In this document: one piece after another, positions 34,948 through 48,824 of the stretch
Position numbering within the stretch: position 1 is the stretch's first letter
Layout of the letters: each line of letters starts with the position of its first letter
DNA from: Nymphaea colorata
Lineage: Eukaryota; Streptophyta; Magnoliopsida; Nymphaeales; Nymphaeaceae
DNA length: 64,000 bases
NCBI RefSeq assembly: GCF_008831285.2
Contig: NC_045144.1
Span: forward strand, 7,428,176 to 7,492,175
Direction of reading: 5' to 3'
Notes under the pieces: generated by a model
Seen by the model: the letters and a program-made list of their open reading frames with translations, nothing else
Databases searched by the model: none
What the model was told of the DNA's origin: nothing
Position numbers and translations under genes: made by a program

Positions 34948-37900
34948 TCAATGAATAAGGCATTCTCGCAAAACTGGGTGTCCAAAGTTCACATATCTCT
35001 CCCATAGAGGTCTGTACCTGCTGATTGCTAATCTCATCCATGGTTTCATGTTACCATTATAGTGAATGACAGATGCACTCTCAATCAGCCGATTATCAAC
35101 ATTAGGGTCAAAGCCCAAACCTAAAACATGCCACCTGCGGTCCAGAGGCTCTGTCAAACCATAGAATGCAAGAAGGCCAGGCGGTAGAGTGCCCAGTTTC
35201 CAAAGCAAGTGGCCTGAGTTCTTTTCTTGCCAATAATGGTATCGGCCAGTCACATTCGCATTCTTCCATTCAATAAGGTCAAATATGTTCATACCAAATG
35301 CCCATCCACAGGCTTGCGGATCAAACTTTGAACTAATTAGCGGATTAGAGAAATTAAGGTACCTATAAAAACGATGAAATGACTCAAGGCACGTCTCCAC
35401 AGCACCATTCACATTTCCATGCAAATTAACTGAGAAGAGTGGGGTCAGATCCTTTTGGACAACAACATCATCATCGAGGAACACCACCTTCTCCAAAGAA
35501 GGATGAATCTCAGGGATGTAGAACCTCAAGTGGTTTAATAAGGAAATATATTTGGGACTACGAACATTGAGCTCAGTCATGAAATCTTCAGCACCGTTAT
35601 GGGAAGCCTGTACCTCTTCATTTTTGAGATGTTTTAGGACTGGAGAAAAGGAAGCATTCAACCATGTGAAGTCCTCCACATTCTGGACTTCAATGGTTGC
35701 CCCTTTGTATTCGTTGGTAAAGAACCATGCCTGCATTGCTCTGTAATTGATGCTATCTGTGACTATGTGAAACACAAGCTGCTTTGGATGGTCAGCATTG
35801 CAAACAGTAGAATTCACAACCACTGAAGTAGCCAAAACATTATCCGAAAATATGCAGAAGTGGTAAAGGTTGTTATCCACAAGCCGAGGAGAACTTTTTT
35901 GCTCTTTAGCATGTTTTTCTATTGAAGAATTTCTGGCCCATTCAAGAGTCAGTTTGATGCCAAGACAGTACAGATTCTTTGGTAATTCTTCAGCAGCTAG
36001 CTGCCCAAAAGTGACGCTCTGTGCAATAGCAGCACTGGCTCTTTCTTCAAGAGAATCAATATGGCCTTTGAGGGACACAATTGTTGTGGCACTGTCATAA
36101 TGAGCGTCTTTGGCTTTGTAGATTAAAGATGCTAAACCTTTAATTATAGGCTCAGCTTCCTCCTGTGAAACTGCCGATTCGCCCTTGGCAGCTTTTGAGA
36201 GCAAAAGCTGGGCTTTTTGGATCTGCAAACTTAGCTCCCAAGCAAGTGCTAGGTTATTCTGCTCTTTTGCGATGACTATATAGGCTTTTGAAAGCGTAAT
36301 CTGATCTGCCAACTGCCGTGAAAAAGAAACAGCACTTAACATCTCTTCTGTAAGATTTAAGCTTCTATGAGAAGCCTCTTTGTACTTATCTTCCACCTAG
36401 AGCACCAAAAGATGATAAATTAGAGACAGAAAAGGATAAGCTGGAAACCGTAAACAAATGGAATATTTCACCAGAGGATGAAAACTAAATTCATGAAAGG
36501 CAGAAAAAGGGATTAATTGGCACAACTAATGAAGTTTGATCTTTAAACGTCTCCTGAAGATGAGGCACATTAAGTCCGCAACCATAAACTGTAATTTGGA
36601 AAACACAAGATAAATTGTTCAAGATGCAAGTCATTCCCAACAGAATCAGAGTTATCAGAGAGGTTTATTAACTGTCACACAGATTTGCCAAATTGCCCAC
36701 TGCATCCAAGTCGATTTGGGTGATGCAGGGCTGGGCCATGGGTACGGCTGTCAGTTTTTGATGTCATACTATCATTTATTTACACATAACATATTTTTTT
36801 ATATAGAAATACAAGTAGCACACAGATACCATTGTCATACATACATCCAAGGTTCATTTTTCTAAAAAATGCGAGACCTGCAGTCACCACATTCATGTGG
36901 TGCAGATAAACTAATTACTTTGGGGATCACAAGAAAATACTGGTAACAGAGAATTGCCTATTTAGCATATGTAAGTGACAAAGCTCATGATAGGAAACTG
37001 GCACTTGAGGGCCACAAACTACAGAAACATCCTACTGTCATCATAAATTCTTGCAAGGTTATAAGACAGGTGATTACAGACGACAAGATGTGAAATAAGT
37101 GAAGATGTCAAGAACTATCCATAACAGCGAGGCAAAATAGAAGCATTTGCACTATATTCAGGATTGCTTTATATCAGTGGCCAGGACACCAGCCTACAGA
37201 TCATTGCCATGTTGTTCATAGCCGAATCGGGGCTGACTATTTTATGAAAGGACACAGGGAATTGATCTGTACCGGCTGTACCCAGTTAGCTTGACTGGTT
37301 TTAACCTTTTTTTTAATATAAAAAATAAAAAATGTTATTATTTTACAAAAATAAATGGTCAATACAAGAAGATGTTGATGACCCAGCTTCTTCGATATTA
37401 TGTATGGCCCCTGTATTGCTCCACTGAAGGTACTGATACAATTTATCTTGGCCAATTCAGGCCAGTATAACGTATACTAGCGAATTTAGACCAACGTTAT
37501 ATATATCACCCAATACAGGCATGTACAATCCATATTGAGCACATTGGCATCATTACTAAAAATGGAATATGAAATCCTGCTAACTTTTTAGACGGCCACA
37601 ATTTGTTCAAGAGGCTGGTGCGCAATAACAAGGTCATAGTAAAAAAGCATCTTATGATATAAGGCTATAAGCAACTACTTAGTCTAACCACGTCTTAGAG
37701 CAAAGCAAGTAAATAGAACAGGGTAGTTCAGCTACACTTTTTGTGACAAGACAATAAATTGCCGTTTTCAAAAAGGGAAGAAAAAAAAACTGTAGATGAA
37801 ATAGTGAATTAAAAGTTATGGTTAAACCACCAAGGAGTGAAATAGAAGCCACCAAATGCCATAAAAGGACTGATGCTAATCCATAAAGATGGCAAATCAA

Positions 37901-40791
37901 GAAGTGCATCCAATAGCACTTTAAAATGTAACCCAGCTGCAATTGACTGAGTTCAGAAAAAACATGCATGTGCATAAGTAGCAATACTTGTTGCAATTAT
38001 AAGCTCACTGAAGCAGATGAGAACTGAAAAAAGCTTAGGCATAAGACTGTATATGAGTATCCTTCAAGCTGTAACAGCCAATTTTTACCATGTAGATGTG
38101 ATCTAAATGGTTGATTTGATAAATGTTAACCTCTAAAACATGTCACTTGAGATAAAAACATGTTCTTTAATCACAAGTTTGTCATTTTTATGACTGTTAA
38201 TTTGAAATGCTATAGAACATGCATATACGCTGGCTTCAAGTGATACAAATATTGAGTCTTGCCAACTCAATCACAAATTGCATTTAAAGGGCGAAGTTTA
38301 ATTGAAACAGCTTAAAAGGCTAAGATTTTAGAGGTACTTGTAGATAAGCTTCAAATAAGGCTTGTATTGAACCATTACAGCATCATGGAAGTGGGAACTT
38401 ATTGACTGAGGTTGTCTCCAAGATATTGATGGGTTTTATGGGTTCAGCAGAGCCTCTTTAGCAACAAAATAGAAAGAGAAAGATGAGGCAAATTTTGACT
38501 CAACCAAGCAGTTACATGGAAATTCTTTAGAAAAAACAAATGAAGGATATGGTTTACATGGTTATAGAGACTAGGACTGGAAACCTTTGCAGAAAAAGAC
38601 AACTGAACCAATTTTTGAAAAGAGAACAAACAAATAGATGAAAAAGTTTAAATAAAAGTGTCTAAGCATGCACGGCAGCTACCAAATGGATTATGGACGT
38701 GTTGCTTCAATTCCACTTTGTTTTTGGACAAGATTTTTCCACATACCTCTCATACCCAAGAGCGATCAACCCTCCCTCTCTCTCACTTACTCATCTTTCC
38801 AAACACCCTAAGGAAACCACTAAATATATCAATGTTTCTTCTACGATCTTGGCCTCAACAAACAAGATGGTTTATATGTTTGAGCACAAGAGAGAGGCAA
38901 CTCTATTTTCCTTATTATTTCATAAAACCCTGAAAAGATGTTTCCTAATTTCCATGTACAATCATCTCAAAGCACACAACCCACAACGAGTGCCTACAGT
39001 GGTCTACGACTCACTCTACAGCGTGTTGAATCGTTAGAACCTATAATAATAAAAATACAAACCTTACTAACTTTATTACATTCAGGACACTTTTCAGCTC
39101 TAGAAAGCCACTTGAAGAACATCAGCAAGCATAGCAAGAGAGAATTCATATTGAATGTACTTCCTGCACTAATTATTATGAAATCATGATATGAACTAAA
39201 GTATGAAATTATCATCACCAAGCGTAGTAGCAAAGATATCAACCTAATTTCCCACGATATTAGTTTATTTCTATATAATGATGAAAAAATTATAATGCAG
39301 AATCATTTAGACTAACATACAGCCTTGGCGATTTATAAAAATGGTAAGATCAATGAGTCCAAACCGTGTAAAACATCCTTAAGATTGACACTCATGCTAC
39401 TGGCAGTAAATTTGCATAGACTTTTTCCTAGATAGACAAAAGTTGGAGGTTGAAGTCCATTGCAACTGACTCAGATTGTGCAGTTTACAACACATATCTT
39501 TAGCTCTGTCTTGAATCTTGATAATATAGATCACTGTGGAGATTGCTCTTGCAAACACTCGAAAAGGAAGCAATAAAACTAAAGCACAAGAAAATGGACA
39601 TCGGGAGGAGGCTAGCAACGAGGGTCCTAGAGGGGTCGCATCAGAAAAGAAGAGATGCATTGTTAAGACAAAATAGTGCCTTTCAAAGATAAAAAGAACT
39701 GCAAGTTTGTTGAATGTATAGAGAAACAGGACATAATGCACATGAACGGACATAATGCACATGAACTACCTCAGGAAAAAAAAAGTCAAGATATTATGAA
39801 ACTATAATCACTGAATTCTATTGAATTAGCTAAAAGTAAATAGCTAATGTAATATATACAGAAATAGACAGTTTGGAATCGGAAACCAACTCAATAGCTG
39901 AGTCATCTTGCAAATTCCTACTCAAGTTACCTGAAGTAGTGAGAAAAATTTTCCTACTTCACTTTCGTTTCAAAAGTGATAGAAAAAATGTTGATAACGA
40001 ATGAAGTACCAGAAAAGAGAATAACCGACACACGCACCACTTTACTTACATCCCTTCTCCTTATGAATCAAGATACTTAGGATAAAAGTAAGTAATTCAT
40101 GTTATTAGGGAGTAACTCAATTCTAGCTTCCAACATTGCATTAGAGAAATACCCGTTTCAAAGTCCATATCAGTACAAACTAGCCCCTCTAGGCATCGCA
40201 AATTCTCAGGCTAAACTTGAAAAGAAATAAGCCACAGTTGCAGATTAATTGAATTAGAGAACGAAAAATTGCAATAAAATCAGATAGACGGCAGCCATTT
40301 CAACTAATAGTCGAAGAAGTTGTGAACAAAAATGAACTCCATAGGCTGTCCAATAAAGGTACGACAAATATGTAACCAGAAAGGTTCGACAAATATGTAA
40401 CCAGAAAATTCAAATTAGTCAAGGTTATTTGGATGAGTTAATTCGTTTCCTGACTCGAGATCACCAAATAAAAATCAACAGAGGCTAATTTACATATTGA
40501 ATAGGCACTATGGGATTCATTCTCTACCCATGATTTCGACGAAAAACACCTTATGATAGTCAACAATTTCTCAGCGTAAATTGAGAGAAAGAGGAGGATT
40601 TCTTGTAACGAAATAAGACGGAGAGACAACAAACGTAGAAAGCAAACGACCTGGTGAGCCGCAGATCCATCCTGATGTCGGTGGTGAAAGACGAAAAGGA
40701 TAAATCCCGCGATCACAAAGAACCCAAGGAGGCCCAGGACCCAATTCGAAAACCTCGCTCTACCGTGTCGTCTCGAGTCCTTCCTCCTCAT
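34948..40791 (-). CDS. Galacturonosyltransferase, GAUT10/11-like (GT8)
   Basis: Two coding exons, 40791-40651 and 36396-34948, join at phase 0 and encode 529 aa, close to the family's usual 535. Exon 1 gives a basic cytosolic start (MRRKDSRRHGRARF), a single membrane anchor (about 17-36) and the start of the stem: a type II Golgi protein. Exon 2 carries the rest of the stem (LNLTEE...FSRQLADQITLSKAY) and the GT8 domain from about 218 (RLVDNNLYHFCIFSDN), with the metal-binding DDD at 355-357 in FLDDDVVVQKDL and the C-terminal HYNGNMKPW at 492-500. GAUT enzymes transfer galacturonic acid from UDP-GalA in homogalacturonan (pectin) synthesis. All key motifs are intact. The resemblance is strongest to the GAUT10/11 group by recollection, not by alignment. 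The 4,254-bp intron separates anchor from catalytic domain and contains no recognised gene. Confidence 0.95.
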
Positions 40792-40879
40792 CTTCAACCA
40801 AGGATCTTCTATGCACCTAGATCAAGAAAGCTGCACGACCCATTTCCCTTCTTCAATAGAAGAAAACGTGAGTCTCTCC

Positions 40880-40917
<38 letters not shown>

Positions 40918-41230
40918 AGAGGCGATCGTTTATATGGAAGTTTAGTAAATGGGTTTTAAGAGTGAACAGAAGGAGCAATGAAGCAAAAGCAGAAAGAAAA
41001 TAAATCTGAAACAATCTCTCCCTTCCTCTCTCTCTCTCCCTGAAAAGACTGGAGAGAGTTTATTTTGGCAAACTAGCAAATTGGTATCGAATCTTTGAAG
41101 AGAGATAGCTCATAACATTTCAACAAAGTGCAAAGCCCAAAGATAAATTGGACCGAGACGCAGTATGAGAGAGAGAGAGATTTCTCCCGTGGTCTCCTAT
41201 GGAAGAAGTTGAACGTTTCATTCTGACGGG
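40792..41230 (-). promoter_or_regulatory. Probable 5' leader and promoter of the GAUT gene
   Basis: Just upstream of the ATG at 40791 is sequence with several pyrimidine/purine patches, including a CT/GT microsatellite at 40878-40916 and CT patches at 41020-41040. No clear TATA box was placed, so the transcription start is not defined. Confidence 0.35.
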
Positions 41231-43597
41231 TCCACAGTTTATTGGCTTCTCACAAATAACCGACGGCTCATTACTGCTTGTTAGATTTCAGAAATTGCCA
41301 ACAATAGCGGGTTCTTTTCCTCCTTTTTACCACTAAAAGAATAGTGTAGTCAATAGTGTCTTCAAAATATTTATGTCGAGAACAAGTGACTCTGGTCCAC
41401 CAAAACACAGCTCATAAACATGCTTAAGCTTGGTTATAGGATGAAATTCCAGGTCAGTGCAAGGATAAGTACTCTATCTCTCTCTCTCTCTCGGAAACTC
41501 AACTTATTTGATTGTTTTGTCTCTCATGCATTGATGGCAATTAGGTGCAGGATGCAGTGCAAGAACATGCATCTAATCTTAGATAGAGAGATAAAAGGCC
41601 ATGTGAGAGCATCTGAAAAATGTCGGAAGTTTTCCCCTTTTGGACCTCTATGGTTACTTAGTGGACCTTCTCTTTCTTTCTCTCTCTCTCTCTCTACAGT
41701 GAAGAAGATATATGGTATTGAATTTAACTATTAGGCTCTTAAGCTAGTCTAAATGAAATGGCAGATTCAAATCACACTTCCACTAATGATAGCAAAAGAT
41801 TCACTGCTTTCTTTCACAGCTGATTTGAATTAAGAGAGTTAAGGGAGTCCAAGCTTTGGTTATTTATGGACTTAGATTTTCTTTAAAAGCTGTTGATCAT
41901 TTATTCAAAAGTTAAGCATGAGGCAAGACTGAGCTGATCCATGTATGTGAGATTTTTCTGTAATAGTCCGTATCTTATCAGCTATTTCTATGTTGGACTC
42001 TTCCAAATTCACCCTCTTGTTTTAATGGTTGAACATATTCGAAACTTAGAAAAAGAAGTAATAAATTTCATTTTCAATTTTTCAAAACATTGTGTGTGTT
42101 TATATATGTAAGTTCAAATTTACCAAATGTCGAATGTTGTTGATGGCTAACTTAAAATTCTGTCAGCAAAAAATAGTCGTCAAATGAGCATGAAGTATAA
42201 TGTAGCAATGGTTCATGGTACTTGAATATTGACTTGAAAAATGAAAACTTACCATCCCTTTCTATCTCTTTCCTCATTTTTCTTTCCTCTAGCAGATATC
42301 TTGATCTTGTACCAAGATTGGTAAATTCTAGTGAAACGAAGAAATCTTTAGAGAGAGAGAGAGAGAGAGAGAGAGTTCACAGGTTTCGTTGTCTAGGGCC
42401 CTCTGACATTAGATTTTCAGAATCGTCTATTATGTACAGTATACAGGTATTTTTGTTTTTCTCTTCTTCTTTTCCTCTCCTCCTGGTTTTCCTGTTATCC
42501 TTCACCTCTAAATCAGCCCATCACCTCGTTTTATCTAGAAATACATAAAACACTTAAAAGTGAAAAAAAATTATATTTCAAAATTAATGAAAACTTGTCA
42601 TGGGGCATTCTCAGATCAGCTATCCAATCGAATTGGTTTGCAACCAATTCAATTCTAATAACAAATTCTTGTGGTTCTTCAATATATCCGACTGAGCCGT
42701 TCAACCTATTCAGATATGAAAACAAAATTAATATAAATTGGAATTTAGTTTCGGATACAAATTGATATTAATATGTGATTTGTATAATATAAATTGGAAT
42801 TTAGTTTCGGATACAAATTAAAAATCTGATTCAAATTGAATTCGGATTGTAAATCGAATTTCAGATTTGTATCCGAATTTTCATACATGAATATGAATAT
42901 GTGAACATCCAAAAAAATAGTTATCGTTAACAATACATTTAATTTGAATATAATTCATTGACATTCCTATTCTTGAGTATTTTTCCCTCTTTTTAATTAT
43001 TTATACATGTTCCTGAGCTCGAGTATTTATTTGCAGCAAAAAAAAATGCATATTGATGGTACTCATTGCTCCTTCAGAAGAGTTGTGAAATTATTTCTTG
43101 GATGAGCTTTGCTACCACACTCTCGGTTTTTTAATGTAAATATCCTGATTGAGTTCTAAATGCTTAAAATTTTGAACTTGAAATTATATAACTATATATG
43201 CCGGCCTCCTATAGCATATATACAATGTCGAAATTATATGTACTATGTTGGCTTAGCTTAATTTCCCAGTAAAACTTGGCGAGATGCCAGTTTTGCCAAG
43301 AGTGGAGGCAGGTGCGGCCACTGTGTGGGCAATCGCCCATACGAACCAAAAAATGTTTATTTTCATATTGATAAGTTAAGGGTAAATTTTCTCATGTACA
43401 TATTGATACTTCTTAAAAATTTAAAATTTATAACTAATACCCCGTTAACCATATCTTATACCACATCCTAAAGATATTAAGAGAGATGTTCAGGTTTACA
43501 GTAAATCATAATTTACTTTCCATACTAACAAGAAAACTTTGGTGTTCCTAAATCGATGAGGATACCTCAAGAGGGTACAAGTTTGGTTGGCTGGGAT

Positions 43598-44051
43598 TAG
43601 GGATGTTCACGAGTCGAGCTGAGCCAGCTCGAACTCCACTCGAGTGTCTTGAAAGAAACTCGAACTCAGCTCGAGCTTGAGTCGAGTCCGATTTCATTAG
43701 CTCGAGCTCTTAAAACTCGAACTCAGCTCGGCCGAAGATTGGCTTGAGCCGAGCCAATAATTTTTTAAAGAAAGACACAACATGTAGATTGGAACATGGA
43801 ACCTCCAATAACTAGTCAGGTGCATACTCATTTGAGCAACTTCATTTTTCTAATAAATTTATGAGATGTATTTTATTTTATTTTTTTTCGAGCTTAGCAG
43901 AGCCCGCGTAACTCAAGTTCTATTCATCTATGTTGTCGAGCTCATTTCTTAACTGAACTCGAATCATTTAATAAACGAGTTGAGTTTGAGTCAGGCTTAT
44001 CGAACGAGTTCGAGTAGAGCTCGAGTTAGCTCGACTCATTGAACATCCCTA
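43598..44051. mobile_element. hAT-type MITE, 454 bp, with perfect 8-bp TSD
   Basis: The terminal inverted repeats begin TAGGGATGTTCA on both ends and continue into gagtcgagc on both arms, with small differences. The flanking 8-mers are identical: gctgggat at 43590-43597 and 44052-44059, the hallmark of hAT transposition. The arms are rich in ctcga motifs and the centre is AT-rich. There is no transposase frame, so it moved in trans. A perfect target duplication suggests this is younger than the other MITEs here. Confidence 0.92.
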
Positions 44052-46295
44052 GCTGGGATGGTGTGAAAAGCTCTTTTGTAAATCCTTTTGCCCTATGCAT
44101 AATAGGAAAATTGATAAGTCTTAATAGCACTCAACGGCCCTCATTTTCTAAGGTCAATGGTGCTATTCTATATCCAATTTCAACTTACATCATTGTGAAA
44201 GCTTTTGTTAAAAGTTGTTACTTCTATCAATATTGTTGGTAGACTGGGGCCTGTCCTTAGTAAAATATAAACATGATATCCTTCTTCATGCTTCATTCAA
44301 CCGAATCATTCTTCTTAGCCACAAACTTTTAGATTTTTCAGAATCATATTGCATCTCAATGGTTTCCAAAATTTTTACAAGCGCCAAAATAAATTCTTTT
44401 CAAAATGTTTATAGATAAAGTTTTATTTTTCAGCCCCTCCCATCATTTCAGCAACAAAGTAGAAGAGCAAGAGGTTAACAACTCACCACTCGAAAAAAAA
44501 AAATGACCTAAAGATCATCTTATTCCTCCTACCTTTAGGGTCATGAGCTGTATCGGAACAAGTTGACGGCACTGCAGTCATGCATGTTCAACTTAGGTAG
44601 CACGCTTCATTACCTTAAAAGGAAGAGAGGCATTACTGCTCCATGAGAATCAAATTAAAGACATGTCTTTTCACATGCCTCTAAGAGAAGCAGGATTTTT
44701 TAACTGAAGAGCACTTGAGTTAGCGACACAAGTTTGGTGTAGGCCATGCATGCAATTTTTGAGTCATGACAATGTGATTTTGAGAGGTTATAAGAAGATT
44801 TTTGTTGGGTTGATGTGGGCAATTGCCCACACAAGCAACATGTAGCTCCTAGTGGGATTCCCTTCCGTTCACCTGAAATCTTGCGCTTAGTGCCAATGGC
44901 ATTTAAAAGATAGCAGCGGTCAGTTAATTGCTTGTCATTTTGTTTAGTCCTCTACTAGAAGGACGGTCGTGTGGTATTAACAAGTTAGAAATTTTGAAAC
45001 AAGCTTTGACAGTCTTTCACTTGGGAGCTTAAGTTTTTTTGTTCATGTTTGCTTGTTCATGCCTCCAACCGAAGATCTCTTACTAGACAACCATCTTGGT
45101 AAAGGATCATAGCTTTATAGTCTTTTAGCAGTAGCAGAGCTAGAAATTTTGAATAGAAAGACACTAATTCAAAACATGCTGGATCTTTGGGAGCATCAAC
45201 ATGTATAAATGGGCCAATGTTGAAAGCGCTAACATGAAAATTTAAAAAAAAAAAAAATTGTGACACCAAACTTGTGCCGGCAACCAGGGGCCGAGGCAGG
45301 GGCCCTGGTCAACTATAAAAAAAGATTAAAAAAAATTTACTTATTAAGCTTAAAAATTTTCATTTATCATATATAAAAATTTTGAAAAATGATATTTTGG
45401 CCCTTTGAAACCATAATTTATCCTGTCATGAAAAATTTATGGCTCTGCACATACCAACATGTGGCTCCGCCACTACCTTTTAGATACCCAATTGACTAAC
45501 TCCAAGAAATTTTAAGTGAAAGAATTGACTACTTAATGGGATTGAAGGATGGACAAAGAATAGGTCGTTGTATAGAGGGATGGAGCCAAGAGGCTGGCAA
45601 GGGCCATGACCTCCACTCATATTTTTTATAAAAAAATGTACATATACTTTTTAAAAAAAATCATTTTGCCTATAAAATTTTTTTTGAAATTTTATATTTT
45701 GACAGCTGCTAAAATTAAAATTTTGAAACTATAGTTCAATCCCCTTAATGAAAAACCAGTCTATTGATAATGATATGAAAATGAAAAGCATGAACTCAAG
45801 TTTGGTGCATGGGTCCCATCAGACTTAGATGGTCAAAGGGCATTAATGGAATTTCACTTTATTGCTCTTAGATGTGTGAGATGTGACTGAAACGGTCAAG
45901 TTCTTCAACCGTGTAGCACCTAACATGAGTTGCCAGGATTGAACCGAATCGACTTGAGTCAAGATTCGACTTGAATTGGTGCCAAACTGAGTCGATTCAA
46001 CAGTCAATTCTATAGTGCCATGTGTCATTTTTAACTATTATTTTGGAATATTTTTATATTTATTTTTATATTATTCTAAGTCCACTAAAACTATGAAAAT
46101 AATGTTTTAATGGTGTCAAATGATTTACTTTGAGCTTGAAGTTTAATCCATGATAATATTAAGAATAAAAAAGAGAAGGGAAGAAAATGATATATCTGTG
46201 CCTATGCTTCATACATTCCTTTCAAAAATTTGCGGTCTAATATTGACGGATGAGCAAGTACTTCATGTCAAGCTAGCTCTATTCCTCAATTAACC

Positions 46296-46341
<46 letters not shown>

Positions 46342-46342
46342 G
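46296..46342. repeat. (AT)n microsatellite
   Basis: AT tract with one tt interruption near 46318. Confidence 0.9.
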
Positions 46343-46439
46343 TTACTCGGTTTCTTCTCATAATTCGAGTGAGCAGGAGGAAGTGAGAGTGCTGCCCACA
46401 ATTTTAGCATCAGGATTTGGAATAGGGAGAGTATACCTT

Positions 46440-46553
46440 GGTACTGCTCATATATGACTCGAGTTCGAGCTGAGCTCAAGCTCGAGTTTTTTTATCCGAG
46501 TCGAGCTTGAACTGGCTAAAGTTTGGGCTCGACTCGGCTCGTGTGCAGCCCTA
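46440..46553. mobile_element. Fragment of a ggctgcac-family hAT-like MITE
   Basis: The right end gtgcagcccta matches the terminus of the 18635-18910 element, with ctcga-rich arms inside. The left end (tactgctcatatatgactcg) is degraded and no convincing target duplication remains. Confidence 0.45.
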
Positions 46554-47335
46554 CATTTGGTGGCCGGAATGCCATCATCCAGCTACTTAACTGGCCAAGA
46601 ACATGACTAATCAAACAAAGGTGGCCTGAGTATGAGATTATTTTACCTTTTTTCATGTGGCAACAAGTTTCTTCTCACCTTGCTCTTAGAGAGGAACAGG
46701 TCTCCATGGTCGTCTTCCCCAAGAAGATAGGAAGCCCTACGTAAGTAACGGGGAGGTGGTCAGGATTCCATTCAAGGACTCGAGCTATAGATCGGCCTTG
46801 TCTTCACTAACCTGAAATGAATAAACACTGATTTCTCCTTTTCAAACTCATGGAGGAGATCATCTTAATCTCCAAGATAGTATTCTTGAGAGCTCTACAA
46901 ATAATCATAATGCCATTGCCATAATATAAAATATAATTTATATATTTTAAAATTATCTTTTTAAAAATATAAAATAAAATTTTCTGAATATAAAATATAT
47001 TTTTAATAATAAAAATATTATTTAGAAGTTATCGGGCCGAATCGAACCCCCGTCAAACCGGCCCAGGCTCAGGCTGGGTTTTTCGAGCCCGAACCCAGGC
47101 CGGATACTAGGTATCCGTTGGCACCACCTACTAAAGTCAAACAAGAGAAAAAACTCGTCTCATGGCCCTTACCCGATCAGCTACACTACGCCTCTTAAGA
47201 CCTCTCTCTTGCATGAAATCATAGGCTTCATTAACAGCATATGCAGGCGGTGTGTGTGTGTGCGTGCACGCATGCCTAGGTAAATAGATTGAGTTTAATA
47301 TTCAACCTTGCAACCTTACCTACCACCAAGGATGG

Positions 47336-47575
47336 AAACAGTTTGGATTCGGGCTAGATCTGCCATTTAACAAATTTGATCCTGAATCTATGTAATTGAA
47401 CTCAGATTCAGATTGGCATAAGATCCAACATCTATTTGTGATTTGATCGGAATGCCAACAGCTTGGATTAGAACTAGATCTGCCATTTAACAATTTTGAT
47501 TATGAATCTATGTAATTGAATTCAGATTCAGATCGGCATAAGATCCAACATCTGTTTGTAATCAGATCGGATCTT
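47336..47575. repeat. Two-copy tandem duplication, period 120 bp
   Basis: The unit containing ctagatctgccatttaacaa, gaatctatgtaattgaa and ggcataagatccaacatct occurs twice, 120 bases apart, with scattered substitutions. Confidence 0.85.
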
Positions 47576-48659
47576 TTTACCGAATCCCAGTCAAATATCA
47601 GGCTAAGATTTAGATTCAATTATCATAAAGACACTGAAGCAAAAATCCAAATTTCTTAGGTTTCTGGACACATTTCAACTAAGCTTATGTCCAGGTTGGC
47701 CTGATGTCCAAAACTCAGGCTTCGGCCTACCCGAAACCTGAGCCCTGGGTTATAATAAAAAAATATTTTTTAAATATAAAAAATAGAGGTAGTTTTTTTT
47801 TTTTAAATTACTCTGCTAACTTGGAAGTTAAAAGTAAAGTTTTAGATATTGAGTGGTCTTGTGTAAAACATCCAAAGTTGAGCGGCTTTCTTGTAATCTT
47901 TCCAGATAACATAATAGGTGGACAATAGATTTGTGTGGGAATGACAGCCCAGACGTTGCATGAAGTTGGGACAAAGCTCGTTGACTGATCACAAGTCTTT
48001 TTTTCATTTAATGAAAAGTAACAATAATTGTGAAAATTAAACATAAAAATATATATGTTTTTTTAATTATAAAAACATTGTTGAAATACCTTTTCAAAAT
48101 ATTTACGTTGATTTTAAAAACATTGAACATGAAACTGTCTATGCAAATGCAATAGAACAGAACTTTTTTATAGTTATTGCCAAAATAATTTTTCTCTCAA
48201 GTGATAAAACAAATAACTTCTTATTTATTTTAAATTATATTAATAGTGTTCAAAAAGAAGAAAGATTATTTACAAAAAAAAAAAAACACGTTCGACTTTT
48301 GATGTGGGAAGAGAAACTTAACATCAGAAAATTACCAATTCAGAAAAATATGTGTTAGGAAATTAAAATATATTTAAAGAAACAAGTAAATGCTCGACGG
48401 CACTTTTTTTGTTGAAAGGTTTTTTTTTTACTTCTTTCAGAGTAACAAGTTATTTGTAAGGTCATTACATAGAGTACCTCATGTCTTCATGCGCCTCCCT
48501 GCAAAGTACTTGTTCAAATCGTAGACGGTTATAAGTGAATACGCTATGAATCAAAGGGCTATTTCTGAATTTTTTGAATAAGAAAAGAAAAGATTAAATT
48601 AGAAAATTTCAGAAAAAGAAAAGACAAAGGGAAGAATATCGGGATTCGATAGAGACTTC

Positions 48660-48824
48660 TGCGGAAAATATTTGCGCTATTTGACTCCGTCATTGACGCG
48701 GGAGCTTTCCCCGCCGCCCTCCCTCTCTTTCTCTCTGTCGCTGGATTGCTCTCTCGTTCCGAAGGAAAAGAATTCCGGCAGGCCCCCTCTCTCTCTCTCT
48801 CTCTCTCCCTCTCTCTTCTCAGAG
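48660..48824 (+). promoter_or_regulatory. CT-rich 5' leader of the LORELEI-like gene
   Basis: Two long pyrimidine stretches (about 48715-48760 and 48785-48820) lead directly to the ATG at 48825. Such Y-patches are common in plant core promoters and leaders. No clear TATA box. Confidence 0.4.

Larger units (their letters stand above)
41231..48659. other. Gene-free repeat region
   Basis: About 7.4 kb with no supported gene. It contains small CT/GA tracts, a 34-base direct repeat (42730 and 42786, period 56), the hAT-type MITE at 43598-44051, repeats with a tgtgggcaattgcccaca palindrome near 43330 and 44820, ggcc-type repeat fragments near 45290 and 45600, an AT microsatellite at 46296-46342, MITE fragments near 46440-46553, 47030 and 47690, and a 120-bp tandem duplication at 47336-47575. 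Confidence 0.6.
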
